From contig NZ_JANZNT010000001.1 of assembly GCF_025153455.1 (NCBI RefSeq), forward strand, positions 1,364,001-1,428,000: a stretch of DNA of 64,000 bases, read 5' to 3'. Position 1 is the stretch's first letter, and every line of letters starts with the position of its first letter. The notes beneath the pieces were generated by a model. It was not told the origin of the DNA and ran no database searches. It saw only the letters and a list, made by a program, of their open reading frames with translations. A program made the position numbers and the translations under genes. Source of the stretch: Sphingomonas sp. BGYR3 (GTDB lineage: Bacteria; Pseudomonadota; Alphaproteobacteria; Sphingomonadales; Sphingomonadaceae). This document shows positions 28,465 through 38,129 of this stretch, piece after piece.

Positions 28465-29528
28465 TTCTTCTTCTCCACCGGGCCGGACGTCATGCCGCCC
28501 GCCTTGCTCTCGCCCTCGATGGCGGGGCGGCGGAACTCCAGCGGGAAATCGTTCAGCTGACGCCACAGCTCATAGCCCAGCGACACCGTCTCCATCTGAA
28601 TCCACCCGCGCGCCTTGGCGCCGAGCCGCACGAAATCGTCGTCAGGCCATGCGGGCTTGCCCGGCATCGGTTCCACCAGCACGCGGAACAGGCCGTTGAT
28701 CTGCGCCGACGGGTCAACCGATCGCACACGGCCGTCGAACATCCCCTGCGCAATCGATGGCCATCCGCTGAACTGGATCGCGGGCCATCCCTCGAACGCC
28801 AGCCGCACCGGCCGGCCGGGCCGGATCAGTGCCACGTCGCGCCCGTCCACCATCAACTCGACAACCCGCACCGGCGCCTCCGGTGCCAGCGTCGCCAGCG
28901 GATCGCCGGGGCTCACCAGCGTCGCGCCGGCGGCCGCATTGATCGACTGGATGCGCCCGTCGCGCGGCGCCCGCACCAGCTGCGCCGACTGCCGGTTCAG
29001 CGTCACGTCCACCCGGCTCAGCTTCGCGCGCGATTCGGCCAGCTTGGCCCGGTGGTCCGCCACCTTGATCTGCGTCGCTTCATAATCGCGCCGCGCGGCC
29101 AGCCCCTCGCTGAACAGCTGGCGCGACCGGTTCACGTCCAGCTGCGCGACCGCCATCGCCTGTTCCGCCGCCGCAATCTCGGCCAGCACCTGCGCCCGCT
29201 CTGCGGCCAGCCGGGCCAGCAGGTCGGGGTCATTGTCCACGATCCGCGCAATCGGATCGCCGCGCTTCACCCGCTGGCCGTCCTGCACGTACCATCGTTC
29301 GACCCGCCCGGGGACCAGCGCGGTCACCTCCTGCAACCGGTCATCGGGGTTCAGCGCGCCGATCTGGCCCGACCCCGCACTGGTCTGCACCCATGGCACG
29401 GTGAACAGCGCGACGGTGACGATGGTGATGCCGATCACGATCATCCACGCCAGCGCCCGGGTCGCGCGCGGCGGTCGGATCTGCTCCAGCGTCCGGAAAT
29501 GCACGATATGTTCAGGCCGAAAGGGCAT
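28461..29528 (-). CDS. HlyD-type periplasmic adaptor (membrane fusion protein)
   Basis: 355-residue adaptor. A short cytoplasmic start and one helix (about residues 28-50) lead into a biotinyl-lipoyl-like domain (VPGRVERWYVQDGQRVKRGDPIARIVD), a coiled-coil hairpin (LLARLAAERAQVL...SRAKLSRVD), the second lipoyl half (VRAPRDGRIQSINAAAGATLVSPGDPL) and a beta-barrel. The start at 29528 has GGGAGG upstream and overlaps the ABC gene by 17 bp. The C-terminal tail ends in KKK. Confidence 0.88.
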   Translation of the reverse strand: MPFRPEHIVHFRTLEQIRPPRATRALAWMIVIGITIVTVALFTVPWVQTSAGSGQIGALNPDDRLQEVTALVPGRVERWYVQDGQRVKRGDPIARIVDNDPDLLARLAAERAQVLAEIAAAEQAMAVAQLDVNRSRQLFSEGLAARRDYEATQIKVADHRAKLAESRAKLSRVDVTLNRQSAQLVRAPRDGRIQSINAAAGATLVSPGDPLATLAPEAPVRVVELMVDGRDVALIRPGRPVRLAFEGWPAIQFSGWPSIAQGMFDGRVRSVDPSAQINGLFRVLVEPMPGKPAWPDDDFVRLGAKARGWIQMETVSLGYELWRQLNDFPLEFRRPAIEGESKAGGMTSGPVEKKK

Positions 29529-31209
29529 GGCTGCCTCCCTCACCACGCGCCAGCGCGATCAGCTCGCCCTCGCCCTCGCAATGCAGCTGTTCGCGCCGCC
29601 CGATCCACAGATGCCCGTCGCGGGCCAGTCCCTCGGGCCGCCGAGTGAATTGCAGCACCGTCGTCTGCGATTCCCGCATCCGCGCCAGCACCGCATCCAC
29701 CCGCGCAACCGGCAACAGGTCGAGCAGCGGCGACAGCATCAGTACGCGCGGCCGCGCCAGCAGCGCCGCGGCCAGCTTCAGCGCCATCGTCTCGCCCACC
29801 GACAACGGCCATCCCGAACTGGACAGATGCGTGTCCAGCCCATGGGGCAATGCGCCGATCCGTTCGGTCAGGCCGACAATGTCCAGCGCATCCATGATGC
29901 CCATCGCATCCTCCGCCGATGACAGGGTCAGGTAGTTGCGGATCGACATTTCCACGATGGTCGGCCGGTCCAGCACGCGGATGTCCGCGCGCAGGCGGTA
30001 CATGTCGAACGATGCGATGTCCGCGCCGCCGACCGTCACGATGCCGCGCTCCGCCGTTTCGTGCCGGCGCAGCAGGAACGCGATGGTCCGGTCCAGCCCC
30101 GGCGGCGTCGCCACCGCCAGCTGCTTGCCCGCCGCCACTTCGAAATCCAGCGTCACGCCATGATGCTGCACGCCCCGAAAGCGGATCGATCCATCGGCCG
30201 GGCCGCGCCCGGTGCCCCGCTGTTCCGGCTCCTGCGGAATGGCCCAGAACAGCGCCAGCTCCTCCAGCCCCGCGGCCAGGTCGTACAGCGACTCCAGGTA
30301 GAAACCCAATTGCGCGATGCCATAGAACACGCCCGACAGGATCAGTTCGGCCGCCACCAGCTGACCGATCGACAGCTGGTTCTGGATGATCAGCCACCCG
30401 CCCAGCGCCAGCAGCGTCGCACTGGCCGCGGCCCAGGTGAACAACAGGCACAGCGTCTGCGCAAAGGTATACCGGAAATGCCGCTTGTGCGCATCGACAT
30501 AGGTGGCGGTCACCGCCTCCGACTTGTCCATGGCGAACGCCAGGTGCCGGCTCGACTTGTAGAAGCCGTTGGATCCGCCCACGCTTTCCAGCCAGTGCGC
30601 CGCGCCGTGCTTGGCGTGGCTCTTGCCCACCGCCGTGCGGATCGCGCCCGATGCCCAGACCTGCCAGATCAGGAACAGGACCAGCACCAGCACCATGTTG
30701 AACGCCAGAAAGAACGGGTGATAGAAACTGGTGACGATCAGGCCCACGGCCCCCTGCAACACGATGGTGAACCCGCCGATCAACAGGCTGGGCATCGCCT
30801 TTTGCACCGTCATCATGTCGAAGAACCGGTTGAACAGGTCGCCGCGCCGCTCATCCCCGAAAAACGGGTTCTGGGCGTGCACCGCGCGCAGCGTGATTTC
30901 CGCCGTGATCCGCGCGAACAGCCGCCGCTCGAACAACGCCATCAGATGCACCCGGAACGCCATCAGCACGCCCGCGATCAGCAGCAACAGGAACAGCATG
31001 GCCGACAGGGTGAACAGCGGCGCGGGCAGCGCGATGTTCGCCACCGAATTGATCAGCAACTGCACCGAAATCGGCGTCGCCAGCGACAGAAGAGAGATCG
31101 CGATGCCATAAACCAGTGCCAGCCGCACGAACCCGCCGTCCGGTGCCATCACCAGACTGATCCAGCCCAGAAAGGCGCGAACACCGACGCGTTGACCCTG
31201 ATCCGCCAT
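29512..31209 (-). CDS. ABC exporter-type permease with a degenerate, probably inactive ATPase domain
   Basis: 565 residues: a six-helix type I exporter membrane domain (about 20-310) fused to a nucleotide-binding-like domain (about 335-565). The fold of the latter is recognisable, with correctly ordered remnants (GIVTVGGADIASFDMYRLRADI; LPHGLDTHLSSSG). All catalytic elements are lost: the Walker A site reads ATPPGLDR (about 367-374, no GK[ST]), the Q-loop glutamine is absent, the signature is LSVGE, Walker B plus glutamate reads VLMLSPLLD, and no switch histidine is seen. Its start at 31209 has GGGGACAGGA upstream. It is co-oriented with the HlyD- and TolC-like genes. Confidence 0.85.
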   Translation of the reverse strand: MADQGQRVGVRAFLGWISLVMAPDGGFVRLALVYGIAISLLSLATPISVQLLINSVANIALPAPLFTLSAMLFLLLLIAGVLMAFRVHLMALFERRLFARITAEITLRAVHAQNPFFGDERRGDLFNRFFDMMTVQKAMPSLLIGGFTIVLQGAVGLIVTSFYHPFFLAFNMVLVLVLFLIWQVWASGAIRTAVGKSHAKHGAAHWLESVGGSNGFYKSSRHLAFAMDKSEAVTATYVDAHKRHFRYTFAQTLCLLFTWAAASATLLALGGWLIIQNQLSIGQLVAAELILSGVFYGIAQLGFYLESLYDLAAGLEELALFWAIPQEPEQRGTGRGPADGSIRFRGVQHHGVTLDFEVAAGKQLAVATPPGLDRTIAFLLRRHETAERGIVTVGGADIASFDMYRLRADIRVLDRPTIVEMSIRNYLTLSSAEDAMGIMDALDIVGLTERIGALPHGLDTHLSSSGWPLSVGETMALKLAAALLARPRVLMLSPLLDLLPVARVDAVLARMRESQTTVLQFTRRPEGLARDGHLWIGRREQLHCEGEGELIALARGEGGSHALSA

Positions 31210-31274
31210 TCCTGTCCCCGAAAAATTGTGCAGCTGCGTAATCGTGAGTCTGGGGCATTGATACAAGCATGGAC

Positions 31275-31295
31275 TGTCTATCATAGTGATAGACA
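31275..31295. promoter_or_regulatory. TetR-type palindromic operator in front of the exporter operon
   Basis: A perfect inverted repeat: TGTCTATCA, spacer TAG, TGATAGACA. The CTATCA/TGATAG core is that of tet-type operators, here with a 3-bp spacer. It lies 66-86 bp upstream of the ABC gene and overlaps a TATGAT (minus strand, 31280-31285) that could be the -10 box, so a repressor is expected. No TetR gene is nearby. Confidence 0.6.
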
Positions 31296-31421
31296 AATCC
31301 TATGGAACTTTACCACATTCTCCGGTGACGCGCCATTGCGGCGATGCACGCGTAACGAACGGATGCCGGGGGCACGGCGCTTGCCGCCGCCCCGGCCCGC
31401 TCCTGTCGGCGCGCGGTGCGG

Positions 31422-32297
31422 TTACAGCGCCTTGAACAGGCCGCTCATCACCGACCAGGCACGCTCGGCCTCGGCCTGGTTATAGGCCGGGCTGTCGATC
31501 ACGGTCCAGCCATGGTCGGCGGCATAGACCTCGACCGTCGCCGGACGGCCGGCGGCATCGGCGGCGGCCTTGAACGCCGTCTTGTCGCCCGGTGCCTTGG
31601 CATCGTCATTCTGCGCAACGGCGATGTGATAGCTGGCGTCCGTCTTGCCCAGGATCTTGTGCGGGCTCATCGGCGCATCGGCGCGGACAAGCCCACCGCC
31701 GTGCAGCGATACCGCCGCCTTCACCCGCCCGGGCTGCGCGGCGGCGGTAAACACGGTGAACGGCCCGCCCATGCAATATCCATGGCTGCCGATGCCGCGC
31801 CGCGTGTCGACCGATGGCTGCTTGTCCAGCCATGCAATCGCCGCATTGGCATCGCGCATCACTGCCTCCGGGGTCAGCTTGCCGCGCCACGGGCCGACCT
31901 TCTGGAATCCGCCACCGGCCGCAAAACCGGCAAAATCCTTGAACGTGTCGCTCGGCACGTCGCGGTAATAGGGGTTGATGACCAGCACGGCATGGCCCTG
32001 CGCCGCCAGCCGCCGCGCCATCACGCGAAACGCCTCGCGCACGCCGGCAATGTCGGGCCAGGTGATGACGGCTGCGTGACGCCCCGATGCCGGGCGGACG
32101 AAAAACGCATCCAGCGTGCCGTCGGCGGTGGGAAAGGAAACCATGCCCTCGCTCAACCCGCCCGCCTGCGCCGAACCGGCATCGCCCGCCACCGGGGCAC
32201 AGGCCGCAATCGCCGCCCCCGCGCCCAGCGCCGCGAACTGCCGCCGGTTCATCGCCCAGTCGAACGGCCCCTGCGCCGCCATGTCCCGATCACACAT
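31422..32297 (-). CDS. Dienelactone hydrolase family protein with Tat/lipoprotein-like leader
   Basis: 291-residue alpha/beta hydrolase. The leader has the twin-arginine stretch NRRQFAALGAGAAIAAC, suggesting Tat export and perhaps lipidation at the cysteine. The nucleophile is a cysteine in SHGYCMGG, as in dienelactone hydrolases, with histidine in ADHGWTV. The ATG at 32297 follows GGGAGCGAG. The substrate is unknown; the family ranges from dienelactone to general esterases. Nothing in 32298-32504 looks coding on this strand. Confidence 0.85.
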   Translation of the reverse strand: MCDRDMAAQGPFDWAMNRRQFAALGAGAAIAACAPVAGDAGSAQAGGLSEGMVSFPTADGTLDAFFVRPASGRHAAVITWPDIAGVREAFRVMARRLAAQGHAVLVINPYYRDVPSDTFKDFAGFAAGGGFQKVGPWRGKLTPEAVMRDANAAIAWLDKQPSVDTRRGIGSHGYCMGGPFTVFTAAAQPGRVKAAVSLHGGGLVRADAPMSPHKILGKTDASYHIAVAQNDDAKAPGDKTAFKAAADAAGRPATVEVYAADHGWTVIDSPAYNQAEAERAWSVMSGLFKAL

Positions 32298-32504
32298 CGT
32301 CACTCGCTCCCAAAGCCAGACCCGCCGCCGCGCCGGAATACGCCCCAAACCCCGCCCCGGCAACATGGGCCAAGGGACGGGGGGTAGGCGGCGACTATGC
32401 GCGCCGGGACACGCCGAACAGTGCTCGCTTATCGCGCGCCCACTGGCACCGGACCCACCGATGGACGCGCCTGCCAATGACGCGGTCGAACGTCGGGACG
32501 CTCG

Positions 32505-32963
32505 TTACTCGACCACCGCCTTGAAATCAGCTTCGTTGATATAGGCGGCGAAAGCCATCATCGACTCGTTCGCCTCGGGATTGGTCGTCAACTCCCGCAT
32601 CGCAATCTCGCCCAGCACCCGGCCAGCAGCCTCGAAACCGGCCCTGTCGCCTGTCTTGAACAGATTTCGCGATTGAGCAGCACAGTCCTTGGTCAACAGC
32701 CGGGTAAACAGGGCAGCCATTTCCCGGTCCGCTGCGTCCTTCTTGGCAGGATCGACAACCACCGCATCGCGCAGCTGCGGTGCCTGGGCGAGTGCCACGA
32801 TGGTCCAGCGTGCAGTGGTCAGCCGATCCTGACCCGACGTCTTCATCGTCATGCAGTTCGACAGAGCGGCGACCAGTTCGTCGTTACCGGGCGTCTGGGA
32901 CGCAACCGATCCACTCGCCAGACACGAAACAGCCAGCACCGCGGCACTCATCCTGCGTTTCAC
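32505..32963 (-). CDS. Small exported protein of unknown function
   Basis: 152-residue protein starting at a GTG (32963) with GGGGACGA upstream; the leader [20 protein letters not shown] is a signal peptide. The mature part is helical, with two cysteines (SNCMTM, KDCAAQ) and a [13 protein letters not shown] segment. I recall no family. Its promoter region is shared with uvrA, which is divergent. Confidence 0.65.
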   Translation of the reverse strand: MKRRMSAAVLAVSCLASGSVASQTPGNDELVAALSNCMTMKTSGQDRLTTARWTIVALAQAPQLRDAVVVDPAKKDAADREMAALFTRLLTKDCAAQSRNLFKTGDRAGFEAAGRVLGEIAMRELTTNPEANESMMAFAAYINEADFKAVVE

Positions 32964-33120
32964 ACTCGTCCCCTTATGCACTTGTACGCCAACACGCACG
33001 TCGGGTGGGTATCATGACGCCCCATCGCTGCACAGACATCCATTGCCCCTCGCAACCCGCCCCTGCACCCCCTATCTCGCCTACTGGATTCCCCTCCAGA
33101 ACAAAGATAGAACTGCCGGA

Positions 33121-36015
33121 ATGAGCCTTTCCCATATTTCCGTCCGCGGCGCGCGCGAGCATAATCTCAAGGGCGTGGACATCGACATTCCGCGCGACAC
33201 GCTCACGGTCATCACCGGCCTGTCGGGCAGCGGCAAGTCCAGCCTCGCCTTCGACACCATCTATGCGGAGGGGCAGCGGCGCTATGTGGAATCGCTGTCC
33301 GCCTATGCGCGCCAGTTCCTTGAGATGATGCAGAAGCCCGATGTCGATCATATCGAGGGCCTGTCCCCCGCGATCAGCATCGAGCAGAAAACGACATCGC
33401 GGAACCCGCGCTCCACCGTTGCCACGGTGACGGAGATCTACGACTATATGCGCCTCCTCTGGGCGCGGGTCGGCATCCCTTATTCCCCCGCCACCGGCCT
33501 GCCCATCGCGGCACAGACGGTCAGCCAGATGGTCGACCGCGTGCTGGCCTTGCCAGAGGGGACGCGCCTCCTCCTCCTCGCCCCCGTCGTGCGCGGGCGA
33601 AAGGGCGAATATCGCAAGGAACTGGCCGAATGGCAGCGCGCCGGCTTCACCCGCGTCCGCATCGATGGCGAGCAATATCCGATCGAGGAAGCGCCCGCGC
33701 TCGACAAGAAGTACAAGCACGATATCGAGGTGGTGGTCGACCGCCTGGTCGTGCGTGACGACATCGCCACGCGGCTGGCCGAAAGCTTCGAGACCGCGCT
33801 GAAACTGGCCGAGGGGCTGGCCTATGTCGATCTGGTCGACGGCGTCGTGCCGGGCCGGGAGGATGAGGCCGCGGACGCAGGCGCGATGAAGGGCGCAGGG
33901 ATTCCGCCCAACCGCATCGTGTTCAGCGAAAAATTCGCCTGCCCCGTCTCCGGCTTCACCATCGCGGAAATCGAACCCCGCCTGTTCAGCTTCAACGCAC
34001 CGCAAGGCGCCTGCCCCGCGTGCGACGGCCTTGGCGAGCGGCAGGAATTCGACGCCGACCTCGTCGTCCCCAACGGCGCGCTCTCCCTAAAGAAAGGCGC
34101 GATCGTCCCCTGGGCCAAATCCAACCCGCCCAGCCCCTATTACATGCAGGTGCTGGCCAGCCTCGCCCGCGAATTCGGGTTCAGCCTCGACACCCCGTGG
34201 CAGGACCTGCCCGGAGAGGTTCAGCTCATCATCCTCCACGGCACCGAGGGCAAGCCGGTCACGCTCACCTTCATCGACGGCCGCAAGTCCTATGACGTGA
34301 AAAAGCCGTTCGAGGGCGTCATCGGCAACCTCAACCGCCGCCTCCTCCAAACCGAAAGCGCCTGGATGCGCGAGGAGCTGTCGAAATATCAGGCGGCTCA
34401 GCCGTGCGAGACGTGCCACGGCGCCCGCCTCAAGCCAGAGGCGCTGGCGGTCAAGATCGCGCAGCAGCCGATTTCCCACGCCACTCGCCTGTCGGTGGTC
34501 GACGCGCTCGCCTGGTTCCAGTCGCTGCCCGACGCCCTCACCGATCAGCAGCGGCAGATCGCGGCCCCCATCCTCAAGGAAATCCTGGAACGCCTCGGCT
34601 TCCTCAACAATGTCGGGCTGGATTACCTCAACCTCGATCGCACCAGCGGCACCCTGTCCGGCGGCGAGTCCCAGCGGATCCGCCTGGCCAGCCAGATCGG
34701 CTCCGGCCTGTCCGGCGTGCTCTATGTCCTCGACGAACCCAGCATCGGCCTGCATCAGCGGGATAACGACATGCTGCTCGCCACGCTGCGCCGCCTGCGC
34801 GATCTCGGCAACACCGTGCTGGTGGTGGAACATGACGAGGATGCGATCCGCACCGCCGATTATGTCATCGACATGGGGCCGGGCGCGGGCGTCCATGGCG
34901 GCACCATCGTCGCGCACGGCACCCTGCCCGAACTGCTCGCCACGCCGGGCAGCGTCACTGCCGACTATCTCAACGGCACGCGCGGCATCGACGTCCCGAA
35001 AAAGCGGCGCAAGGGCAACGGCAAGAAACTCACCGTCCACAATGCCGTCGCCAATAACCTGAAGGGCGTGACGGCCAGCGTGCCGCTCGGCACCTTCACC
35101 TGCATCACCGGCGTTTCCGGCTCCGGCAAGTCCAGCTTCACGCTCGACACCCTTTATGCCGCCGCCGCCCGCACGCTGAACGGCGCGCGCGTGCCCATGG
35201 GCCGGCACGACAGGATCACAGGGCTGGAGCATCTCGACAAGGTCATCGACATCGACCAGTCGCCCATCGGCCGCACGCCGCGCTCCAACCCCGCCACCTA
35301 TACCGGCGCCTTCACCCATATCCGCGACTGGTTCGCCGGCCTGCCCGAAAGCCAGGCGCGCGGCTACAAACCCGGCCGGTTCAGCTTCAACGTCAAGGGC
35401 GGCCGGTGCGAGGCGTGCCAGGGCGACGGCGTGCTCAAGATCGAGATGCACTTCCTGCCCGACGTCTATGTCACCTGCGACGTCTGCCATGGCCAGCGGT
35501 ACAACCGCGAAACGCTGGAGGTAAAGTTCAAGGGCAAGTCCATCGCCGACGTGCTCGACATGACGGTCGAGGACGCGGTGGAATTCTTCAAGGCCGTGCC
35601 CCCGATCCGCGAACGCATGGCCATGCTGGCCGAAGTGGGCCTTGGCTATATCAAGGTCGGGCAACAGGCCACAACCCTGTCCGGCGGCGAGGCACAGCGC
35701 GTGAAACTGTCAAAGGAACTCGCCCGCCGCTCCACCGGACAGACGCTCTACATCCTCGACGAACCGACCACCGGCCTGCATTTCGAAGATGTGCGAAAAC
35801 TGCTGGAGGTGCTCCACGCCCTGGTCGAACAGGGCAACAGCGTCGTCGTGATCGAACACAATCTCGACGTCATCAAGACCGCGGACTGGATCATCGACCT
35901 CGGCCCGGAAGGCGGCGTGAAGGGCGGGGAGATTGTCGCGACGGGCACGCCGGAGGCGGTGGTGAAGGTGGAGGCGAGCTTTACCGGGCGGTATTTGAAG
36001 GGGTTGTTGGGGTAG
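33121..36015 (+). CDS. uvrA: Excinuclease ABC subunit A
   Basis: 964-residue damage-sensing ATPase of nucleotide excision repair. It has two ABC modules with Walker A sites GLSGSGKSS (about residue 33) and GVSGSGKSS (about 664), signatures [12 protein letters not shown] and [12 protein letters not shown], and zinc modules around CPACDGLGE and CEACQGDG...CDVCHGQR. The ATG at 33121 is the family start; an upstream in-frame extension is spurious. The last residues end in [11 protein letters not shown], and a near-copy of this 3' end occurs out of frame just downstream. Confidence 0.98.
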   Translation: MSLSHISVRGAREHNLKGVDIDIPRDTLTVITGLSGSGKSSLAFDTIYAEGQRRYVESLSAYARQFLEMMQKPDVDHIEGLSPAISIEQKTTSRNPRSTVATVTEIYDYMRLLWARVGIPYSPATGLPIAAQTVSQMVDRVLALPEGTRLLLLAPVVRGRKGEYRKELAEWQRAGFTRVRIDGEQYPIEEAPALDKKYKHDIEVVVDRLVVRDDIATRLAESFETALKLAEGLAYVDLVDGVVPGREDEAADAGAMKGAGIPPNRIVFSEKFACPVSGFTIAEIEPRLFSFNAPQGACPACDGLGERQEFDADLVVPNGALSLKKGAIVPWAKSNPPSPYYMQVLASLAREFGFSLDTPWQDLPGEVQLIILHGTEGKPVTLTFIDGRKSYDVKKPFEGVIGNLNRRLLQTESAWMREELSKYQAAQPCETCHGARLKPEALAVKIAQQPISHATRLSVVDALAWFQSLPDALTDQQRQIAAPILKEILERLGFLNNVGLDYLNLDRTSGTLSGGESQRIRLASQIGSGLSGVLYVLDEPSIGLHQRDNDMLLATLRRLRDLGNTVLVVEHDEDAIRTADYVIDMGPGAGVHGGTIVAHGTLPELLATPGSVTADYLNGTRGIDVPKKRRKGNGKKLTVHNAVANNLKGVTASVPLGTFTCITGVSGSGKSSFTLDTLYAAAARTLNGARVPMGRHDRITGLEHLDKVIDIDQSPIGRTPRSNPATYTGAFTHIRDWFAGLPESQARGYKPGRFSFNVKGGRCEACQGDGVLKIEMHFLPDVYVTCDVCHGQRYNRETLEVKFKGKSIADVLDMTVEDAVEFFKAVPPIRERMAMLAEVGLGYIKVGQQATTLSGGEAQRVKLSKELARRSTGQTLYILDEPTTGLHFEDVRKLLEVLHALVEQGNSVVVIEHNLDVIKTADWIIDLGPEGGVKGGEIVATGTPEAVVKVEASFTGRYLKGLLG

Positions 36016-36124
36016 CGACGCGGGGACCAGCCTGTCGGGAGCAGAGTTTGAGAGCAACCGAGAACGTAGACGAGGGGCCGGAGGCGGTGGTGAAGGTGGC
36101 GGGGAGCTTTACGGGTCGGTATCT
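35949..36124 (+). repeat. Direct duplication of the uvrA 3' end
   Basis: A ~48-bp segment of the uvrA end (35949-35996, coding [16 protein letters not shown]) recurs at 36077-36124 with only a few mismatches, 128 bp later and in a different frame from uvrA (coding PEAVVKVAGSFTGRYL). The remainder of 36016-36246 has no gene and becomes AT-rich from about 36140. This looks like the scar of an insertion at the uvrA 3' end. Confidence 0.75.
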
Positions 36125-36246
36125 GGCGCCGTCGTTTAAAAATGAGCAGAACTGACATGATATTATAAAGCTGCACAGTTTGCGAAAAACAAAATGCCTT
36201 GACTCCTAGCCGCTTCCTTGCACCCTGCTGAAGCAGGGAGGGTCTA

Positions 36247-37110
36247 ATGGCAAGAAAGTTAAAACTCGAGGTTGGCGCCATCAACATCCGGCTCCACCCC
36301 CACAGTGACCAACGTTATCGCGATCTTTTCCAACGCCTTTTTGAGATTAAACAAGTAGTGAATATTAGAGGTGATCGCTCTGGTTTAATGACGTCACTGC
36401 AGAGAATCAGGAATGACGCTGACTACATAAATGGCGTTATCACAACATTCTTAGAATTTGATGTTGATGGTAAGTGGCTCAATACTGATACACTTGAAGA
36501 AGCGTCAGATAATGAGCTGCAAAAGATCAACATTCCTGAAAACCTTCGTCCAAACTCAAGACCTCATTTGTTTCAATTTGACGTAAAAAACCATGAATTA
36601 ATCTTTGAGCACTACGCTAACGGCAATAGGCTTACACATAATGCCGCTCTTTCATTTATAAAGGGACTATTAAACGATAAGAGAATAGTTCAGGATTTTG
36701 GTGATGTCAAAGCGACTATAGTTCAGTCCAAGGGTAGTATAGATCGGATTTTTTCAATCCCTAGAATTACTGATATAGAGATTTACATTGAAAAGCCTAA
36801 TGCAGATATTTGGGGTGAAGGTTTTGAGGAACAAGCAGAAGAACATCTTGATGATAAAAATGCCAGAAGCATGACGATTTCCTATAAGGCGGAACAAGGA
36901 TTAGGTATCGTCCGAGATCAAGATCTTAGCCGATTAGTTGGAGCCAGCATTCGTAACGGCCGCACCATCGCCAAGGGATATGGGAAAAATGGTCATGAGG
37001 TTGTGACAACTGATAGTTATCCGAAAGTCGTTCAAGATAAGTATGACGAAGAAGTTATGAGTCAACCTCAGATGTTTGAGTTGCTAGCGCGCCGTTTTCG
37101 ACGGGGATAG
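36247..37110 (+). CDS. DUF4747-like protein in an AT-rich island
   Basis: 287-residue, soluble-looking protein. Base and codon use (many AAA, GAT, TTT, ATA) differ sharply from the GC-rich surroundings, so it is probably acquired. From memory the blocks INIRLHPHSDQRYRDLFQRLFE, VVNIRGDRSGLMTSL, IPENLRPNSRPHLFQFD and DRIFSIPRITDIEIYIEKPN fit DUF4747, a family without known function. No transmembrane segment or catalytic signature is obvious. The ATG follows AGGGAGGGTCTA. The membrane-protein gene starts 6 bp downstream, so the two form one unit. Confidence 0.7.
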   Translation: MARKLKLEVGAINIRLHPHSDQRYRDLFQRLFEIKQVVNIRGDRSGLMTSLQRIRNDADYINGVITTFLEFDVDGKWLNTDTLEEASDNELQKINIPENLRPNSRPHLFQFDVKNHELIFEHYANGNRLTHNAALSFIKGLLNDKRIVQDFGDVKATIVQSKGSIDRIFSIPRITDIEIYIEKPNADIWGEGFEEQAEEHLDDKNARSMTISYKAEQGLGIVRDQDLSRLVGASIRNGRTIAKGYGKNGHEVVTTDSYPKVVQDKYDEEVMSQPQMFELLARRFRRG

Positions 37111-37116
37111 AAGAAG

Positions 37117-37776
37117 TTGTATTCATCACTGCTGAAGACTATTCAAACATACTGGCGAGAGAACGGTGGTTTTGTCGAATGGATTTCATCGCCTTTTTTT
37201 CATTCAAGTGTTCTATTTTCTATTTTATATTCATTTAACATTATTTCTTTTGATTGGAGAGAAATCTCTAAAGACTCCCTACCTACCATACTTGGCTTTA
37301 GCTTGGCTGCCTATACAATCACTTTTACATTGATGGGAAGCGCATTACATCGAGCCCTTTCTACGGCAATTGATAAAAAGTCTGGAATGCCATTAATTAG
37401 GATGGTAAATGCAACATTTTTTCATGTAGTTCTGTTTCAGTCTTTGGCTTTGTTATTTTCGCTTTCTACGGATGGCGATTTCTATTGGCGCACGTTTGGC
37501 GGAAAGCCAGGCTTCGCAGACGCCCTTCAGGTAGCTCTTTTCTTTACTTATTATGGTGGCAATTTTGTCGGCTGCTTCTTGACAATATATGGTGTTTTTC
37601 TTTTGCTTTCTGTTGGCCTTGCGATGTTTCGGCTAGGGCGCCTTACGACAATGCCTGCTAAGTCAGTTGCTGCGAACAGCAATGATTTAAAGGAAGAAGA
37701 GGATTCCAAAGTTACCAGGACGTGGCGGTTTGCTCTAGTTAAAGGATTAGCAAAAATATTAAGATTATATAGATAG
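37117..37776 (+). CDS. Multi-pass membrane protein, partner of the DUF4747-like gene
   Basis: 219-residue protein starting at a TTG (37117) with AGAAG upstream and only 6 bp after the preceding stop; the next ATG is over 70 codons in, so TTG is likely. Hydrophobic segments lie at about 28-44, 55-76, 99-117 and 136-170 (one or two helices), and a charged C-terminal tail (KEEEDSKVTRTWR) is probably cytoplasmic. Composition is AT-rich like its partner. No family recognised. Confidence 0.65.
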   Translation: MYSSLLKTIQTYWRENGGFVEWISSPFFHSSVLFSILYSFNIISFDWREISKDSLPTILGFSLAAYTITFTLMGSALHRALSTAIDKKSGMPLIRMVNATFFHVVLFQSLALLFSLSTDGDFYWRTFGGKPGFADALQVALFFTYYGGNFVGCFLTIYGVFLLLSVGLAMFRLGRLTTMPAKSVAANSNDLKEEEDSKVTRTWRFALVKGLAKILRLYR

Positions 37777-37840
37777 ACATTTTGAGGCTAATCTCCACCT
37801 TTACGATCGAGCTGGCGCACCGGCGGGAGGTTTATTGCTA

Positions 37841-38050
37841 ATGGCGGACGATCAAGACGACTGGCCAGGCCGACGGCTCGACATGGCGGCCTATGGCCGT
37901 GCGCTTGTCGAACGTCGCGCCGCGATCGAGGCGGAGACGGGCGAGCCGTTGACCGTTCCGCGCAACAGCGGCACCCGCCGGACGGAGAGCAAGAAGGCGC
38001 TGCTGGCAGAGATCGACCGGCTTGCCGCTGCCAAGGGCTTTCGCTGGTAA
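37841..38050 (+). CDS. Small charged protein of unknown function
   Basis: 69-residue protein (MADDQDDWPGRRLDMAAYGRALVERR...), cytoplasmic by appearance. The C-terminal half has NSGTRRTESKKALLAEIDRLAAAKGF, which could bind nucleic acid, but this is a guess. GC content returns to the chromosomal norm here, just after the AT-rich island. GGGAGG lies upstream of a TTG two codons earlier and of this ATG. Confidence 0.55.
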   Translation: MADDQDDWPGRRLDMAAYGRALVERRAAIEAETGEPLTVPRNSGTRRTESKKALLAEIDRLAAAKGFRW

Positions 38051-38129
38051 AATTCACCCGAACCCACGCCCCCATTCCCGCCCCTCATGCGTTGCCCCTG
38101 TATCCTCACCCGGAAGCAGGAGAACCCCC

